DNA of 64,000 bases from Vombatus ursinus. Lineage: Eukaryota; Chordata; Mammalia; Diprotodontia; Vombatidae. The translations under genes and the position numbers were made by a program. The stretch's first letter is position 1; every line of letters begins with the position of its first letter. The notes under the pieces are model-generated. The model was not told the origin of the DNA. It made no database searches and was given only the letters and a program-made list of their open reading frames with translations. Of the stretch, positions 60,096 to 64,000 are shown piece by piece. Where the stretch lies: the NCBI RefSeq assembly GCF_900497805.2, contig NW_020954570.1, positions 9,890,586-9,954,585 of the forward strand, read 5' to 3'.

Positions 60096-61720
60096 AAACA
60101 GTTTACTAAATTGTGGAAGGGTTCTGATTTATTATTGAAGGGAATGTTCATACCAGTGAAATCACTGATCCTTGAAGTGCTGAAGTAAGTAATCTAAGCA
60201 TCTAGTTGTTGCCTCCTTGTGGAATAGATTCACATTCCTGAAACGAGTGGATTTCCTACTAATTTTAATTTTATTGTTAATGATTTGTTAATTGTTAATT
60301 TTAATGTTAATGATAATGCCAATAATAATAATGATAATTCAAATATATATACATCGATATTTACTGAGCACTTTCCTCAGAATAACCTTGTAAGGTATTT
60401 TATGAAATTATGTTTTCCAGATGAGGAAATCGAGACTGTGAGAGGTTAGCGACTTGCTCAAGATCATATGTTAACATGGATAATTGCAAACTGTAAGGAA
60501 AGTTTGTTTTTGTTGCTAAAACTCTGAGGGTGATAGAAAATGATGTTACTTTTGGGGAATTTTATTTGCTTTTTTTTTTGCTATAATTTACTTATTCAAG
60601 CTACATTAGGAAGCTCATTTATGGCCTGTTCTTCTGCCTTTTAAAATTATCAGACAAATACTTTAAAATGGGAAAATAATTTCACTGTCTTTACCATTAT
60701 CAATACAATTTATGTGTACCTTCCTTAATCTTTAATTAATAAATCCTTAATCCAATTTTGAGAACTTATTACTAAAACACACTCAAAGCCTGAATTTCCA
60801 TCACAGATAAATTTTGGAAGCCAATTATATATAGCTTAGAGAAAATTGTCTAATCTTGTTTCTTTTTAAAATTTACTATTCCATTTATTTAGAAAACTCA
60901 CATTACATCTTTGTCTTATTACTTTATCTAATCATTTCCCCCTTAGGGGAATATCATCCCTATATTATAATATGACCACAAATATAGGTTAAGATTATGA
61001 TGTTTATGCTTGCATCCTGTTATAGAAACTCAGAGATGTTCCAGTATCAATCTATTATTTAATGAATTTAGTATTGTACCTACAAAACTTTTTGATTATA
61101 GCAAATTGTTATAAAAGGAAAAAAAATAGGGACATAGTTATAACAATGTATCATAACAGAAGGAAAAATTCCCTTAGCTCTGTTTGATTCCAGGCATGAG
61201 TCATATCTGACAGCCAATGATGTAAAATGTTAAAAGCAAGGCTCAGGATTAACTAGGTGAGAATTTTCCTTTTCAGAAAGGAAATAACACAGTGGGAAAA
61301 TATGGAGGATCCTACCTAAGTCATTCCACAGTTTCTCCCAAAATTTTCCCCAGACAAAGACATCCACCGTTAGCAGTTCCCAGACTGCAGCACATGCTAT
61401 TTTCTACTATTGGCTTCATGATGATTGAGACAACTATCCCTGTAATCAAAGCTCAGAATAGTAGTTACAGCCCCCAGAATTTTAACTTAAATAGTGAAAT
61501 TTCACTCACCACAACTTAAGACTTGGATATGTTTCCTGAGGTTTCCCTAACACTTAACATTTCATTGATACTTAACTTATAAATTAAAACTACCCATATT
61601 CTGGGGCTTCAGACATATAGCAAATACCTGATAGTTCACACGTCATTGACATGTTAAAGCTGTATCTTCAAGCCACCCTATGTACTTTCACATTAGCCAA
61701 GAATTTGCAAGTGAAAATTT
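60095..61720. other. AT-rich DNA, no recognised gene
   Basis: A MIR-family fragment (minus) lies at about 60,360-60,478 ('tgagcactttcctcagaata', 'agatgaggaaatcgagactg', 'gttagcgacttgctcaagat'). The plus ORF 61,292-61,519 (75 codons) has no recognised domain. The rest is unique and AT-rich. Confidence 0.45.
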
Positions 61721-61757
61721 CTATAATAATAATAATAATAATAATTATTATTAACAT
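61720..61757. repeat. (AAT)n simple repeat
   Basis: About seven consecutive 'aat' units followed by an inverted 'attattatt' stretch, which could form a hairpin. Confidence 0.9.
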
Positions 61758-61810
61758 CTCTTTTATAACAACATATATCTCATTAAATATTTAACAGTTT
61801 TCAAACATCT

Positions 61811-63385
61811 ATTTTTTTTTGGTGACAAAAATAGGTTTATTTTCCTAGGGAAACACCCTGTGACTCAGCTTTCTACAGGGCTGTTGTGACCACCTTCACT
61901 GGGGTCAGAATCACACACTGTCCTGGGAGATGGCCCTGTGGTCATGCCTTCTCTCCTGGGACTGCAAACTCTCTTGACTCCCATACTAAGGCACATAAGG
62001 GGGGCATTTCTGCTCAGCAACTCCCACAAAGGTGAGGCACCAAACTCACAGCTGGATCTCACCTCAAAAGGGCATGGGGAGCTCCTTGAACACAGCCTCC
62101 ACAGTGCTGTCACCATGGCTGTCAAGGTGGAGAGATTTGGGCTGCTTTGTCCTTCTGCTTCCTCCCCCCCTTTCTAGAGAGAGGCTTTTTGGGGTCTTGT
62201 TCATTATCATCTTTGACCTTCTTGAGGCAGACCTTGCCTTTGGCTGAGGGCAAGAATGTCAGTGAGCTTTTATTGAATTCCAGGGGGAAGATACCCTCAT
62301 CCCCATCAAAACACTTCGTAGCCACCTGTAGGTAGTGTTTCCCTGGAACTGTTGCCAGTTTCTTGTCCTGAAGGATCAACACTTTGTTTGCCTCCTGGCT
62401 GGCCTTGGCTGAACCAAATGTAAATGCTGTTTGCAGTGCTTTGTCACTGTCCTCTTTGCGGGGGTGAATGACCAGGGTTACATGGCAACTGTTGTCTGTG
62501 GCAAACTTCTGGAAGGCTCCTACAATGTAGTTCTGGCCTGCAATCCTGTCTGAAGAGAGTTGTGCCTGCCTCATCATGAACTGGAAGTTGTCCATGATCA
62601 CATGGCAGATATCATAGACATAAACAGCATGTCACATTGTGTCTACCACAGTCCTGATACTTTGCTGCCCATGGAGGGTCATAAAATATAGTGCCAAGTC
62701 CTCAAAGTGGTCAGCACACTCCTCATACTCTTCAAGCCTTTCCTCAAGCCACCCTATGGCAAACTGGGTCAGCATGATCCTGGTCAGCCGCACACTGGTG
62801 ATCTCAAAGCTACCCCATGGTGTGTTCACTCCCTGTGTATGTAGGTCCATGAATGAATATGTCTTCCCCACTGCCTGTTGGTCCTGTGAAGACAGTTCGC
62901 CCTTTCGATTGCCCTTCAAAAGTCAGTTGAGGTCAGGGAAGCATCCCTAGTACACTCCAGCCAGTTGTTCCATGTTACTTAATTCTCCTAGGACTTCTTC
63001 CTTCAGTTGCCGAAAGACACTATAGACTTGTGGCCAATGGGCAGGGCTGACCACAGTATTCTCTGCAGATTCAAATCCTGGGTCAGAGCTTCTAGGGGGT
63101 GGGGATGCTGGTCTCTTGGCCTAACCAAGGAACTTTGTTTTGGGGTTCAGCTTTTGGGCAAACAATTTGGCAACCTCCCATGCCCTCAAGTCATCACCTA
63201 GCCAGAATACAGTTCTTCAAAACTGTTCTAGGTAGGGGAGTAGAATGGGGTCAAGCCAGCTAACCCTCAGGGTAGTACCAGTGTGGGCAGCCCTGTGACC
63301 TGATGCAAAGTGGGGTTATCCAGCTCTTGACTGGTCAATACCACCTTCCCATCTCAAAGCTAGATGTCCCCCCATCTCTACTGCC
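61811..63385 (-). pseudogene. TWNK: TWNK (Twinkle mitochondrial DNA helicase) processed pseudogene
   Basis: TWNK encodes the hexameric helicase of mitochondrial DNA replication. The minus ORF 62,601-62,122 reads [20 protein letters not shown], then [40 protein letters not shown] and [19 protein letters not shown]. The human counterpart runs [59 protein letters not shown] and FDGDVGVFPLEFNKNSLTF. Upstream, 62,919-62,632 has KGNRKGELS and [20 protein letters not shown]. The Walker A FTGPTGSG is present near 62,865-62,893 but in a shifted frame. Further matches ([50 protein letters not shown]) reach about 63,370. There are several stops and frameshifts. The coding segments are contiguous without introns, and AATAAA (read as 'tttatt' near 61,836) precedes a poly(A) tract (T-run 61,811-61,821). 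It is 5'-truncated and lacks roughly the N-terminal half. Confidence 0.95.
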
Positions 63386-63915
63386 ATCCTAGGCACTGGC
63401 AAGGGCACCAGGACCTTCCTAGGCAGCAGCTAGCTGGGGCCTGCTGAGGGCTGGGCCCGCACTAGAGATACTGACTGACTTTTGCGGGGTGCAGCAGAAG
63501 ATACTGGCTGCAGAATGGAAATTCCAGGGGCTGCATGCATTTTGTGGCCAGAGAACAGTCACAGAATATCTGCACGTGCTCTGAAGTAGAGAGCTAGGCC
63601 CCTGAATTCCATAGATTTCAGAAGCAGGCTCTATAAATGCCCACATAAGTCCCAAGTCTGGACCCAAATTGGCCCTGTCCCATGAAAATTCTACAAATCA
63701 TATTCCATTACTGTTTTCAGGGAACAGTTATGAAAGACATGAAATATATTCATATATGTCTCTAGTTATTGAGTACCCACAGGCAGTTTACTACTCTCTG
63801 ATTCCTCAGGAGCACCACAATCAGAAATGAGGAAACCTTCCTTAGCATTTCTATCCCGTTTTGATGAGATCATTCTGAACTGATTGTACAGTGTCTATAT
63901 CTGATACACCCAGTA
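63385..63915. other. No recognised gene; possible extension of the TWNK copy
   Basis: Sequence from 63,385 to about 63,700 keeps the higher GC of the pseudogene, but I cannot align its translation with TWNK. It may be a decayed N-terminal or rearranged part. The minus ORF 63,419-63,667 has no recognised domain. Confidence 0.35.
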
Positions 63916-63917
63916 AT

Positions 63918-63988
63918 GGAAGCGTGAACTTAAGTCAAGGTCTTCTTATTTTAAATTCATCATTCTTTCCACTATATGTTAGATTGTG
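63918..63988 (-). repeat. SINE fragment (MIR or marsupial tRNA type)
   Basis: 'gtgaacttaagtcaaggtct', then 'tcatcattctttccactata' correspond to the head of a minus-strand SINE (usual 'tttgaactcaggtcttc...ctctatccactg'). Confidence 0.55.
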
Positions 63989-64000
63989 AATGAGTTAGAA

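Overview
The window is nuclear DNA of a marsupial. The evidence is a tRNA-derived SINE with the metatherian signature (G-C-A-G-C-T-A-G-G-T-G-G box, later 'gtgacttgcccagggtcac'), L1 and ORF1-only HAL1-like retrotransposons with marsupial-type 3' ends, RTE fragments, and older L2, L3/CR1 and MIR-type debris. I see no intact protein-coding host gene. Most of the sequence is AT-rich and built from retrotransposons nested inside one another. The exact species cannot be fixed by eye.

Layout. 1-2.1 kb: unique sequence, possibly regulatory. 3.3-14.3 kb: old minus-strand L1 pieces broken up by SINEs, an L2/CR1-clade endonuclease fragment, an L3/CR1 tail, a young plus-strand L1 3' end inside a SINE, and an RTE tail. 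14.3-18.3 kb: mostly unique AT-rich DNA, with a stretch near 15.7-16.6 kb that looks like a non-coding regulatory block. 18.3-29.95 kb: an old plus-strand L1 split by two later minus-strand insertions, a nearly full-length L1 (18,976-25,798; ORF1 intact at 362 codons, ORF2 broken, tandem 5' UTR monomers) and a full-length HAL1 (26,841-29,743). 30-32 kb: RTE and L2 remnants.

32.4-59.5 kb: the remains of a host gene. A CpG island with a good splice donor (32,395-32,902) is followed by an exon at 41,591-42,032 and another at 59,409 onward. Both correspond to the second and third exons of casein kinase 1 gamma, closest to CSNK1G3. Intron phase and splice sites are kept, but the reading frame has an in-frame TGA in exon 2 and is lost within exon 3. 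This is an unprocessed (spliced-structure) pseudogene or gene relic that may still have a promoter. Its introns carry an internally deleted HAL1 (34,383-36,156), a 3'-truncated L1 (37,030-40,078), an RTE fragment, a fossil ERV fragment, and an L2 carrying an outer HAL1-type element that in turn carries an inner HAL1 (48,932-54,673, three levels with target-site duplications). The L1, HAL1 and RTE insertions there are almost all antisense to the kinase relic.

59.5-64 kb: unique DNA and an intronless, disabled copy of TWNK (mitochondrial Twinkle helicase) on the minus strand with AATAAA and a poly(A) tract (61,811-63,385), that is, a processed pseudogene.

The most interesting items are the CSNK1G3-like relic with its retained CpG-island promoter, the set of HAL1 elements that apparently belong to two lineages, the 54-bp repeat expansion in the L1 ORF1 coiled coil, and the 349-bp monomeric L1 5' UTR.
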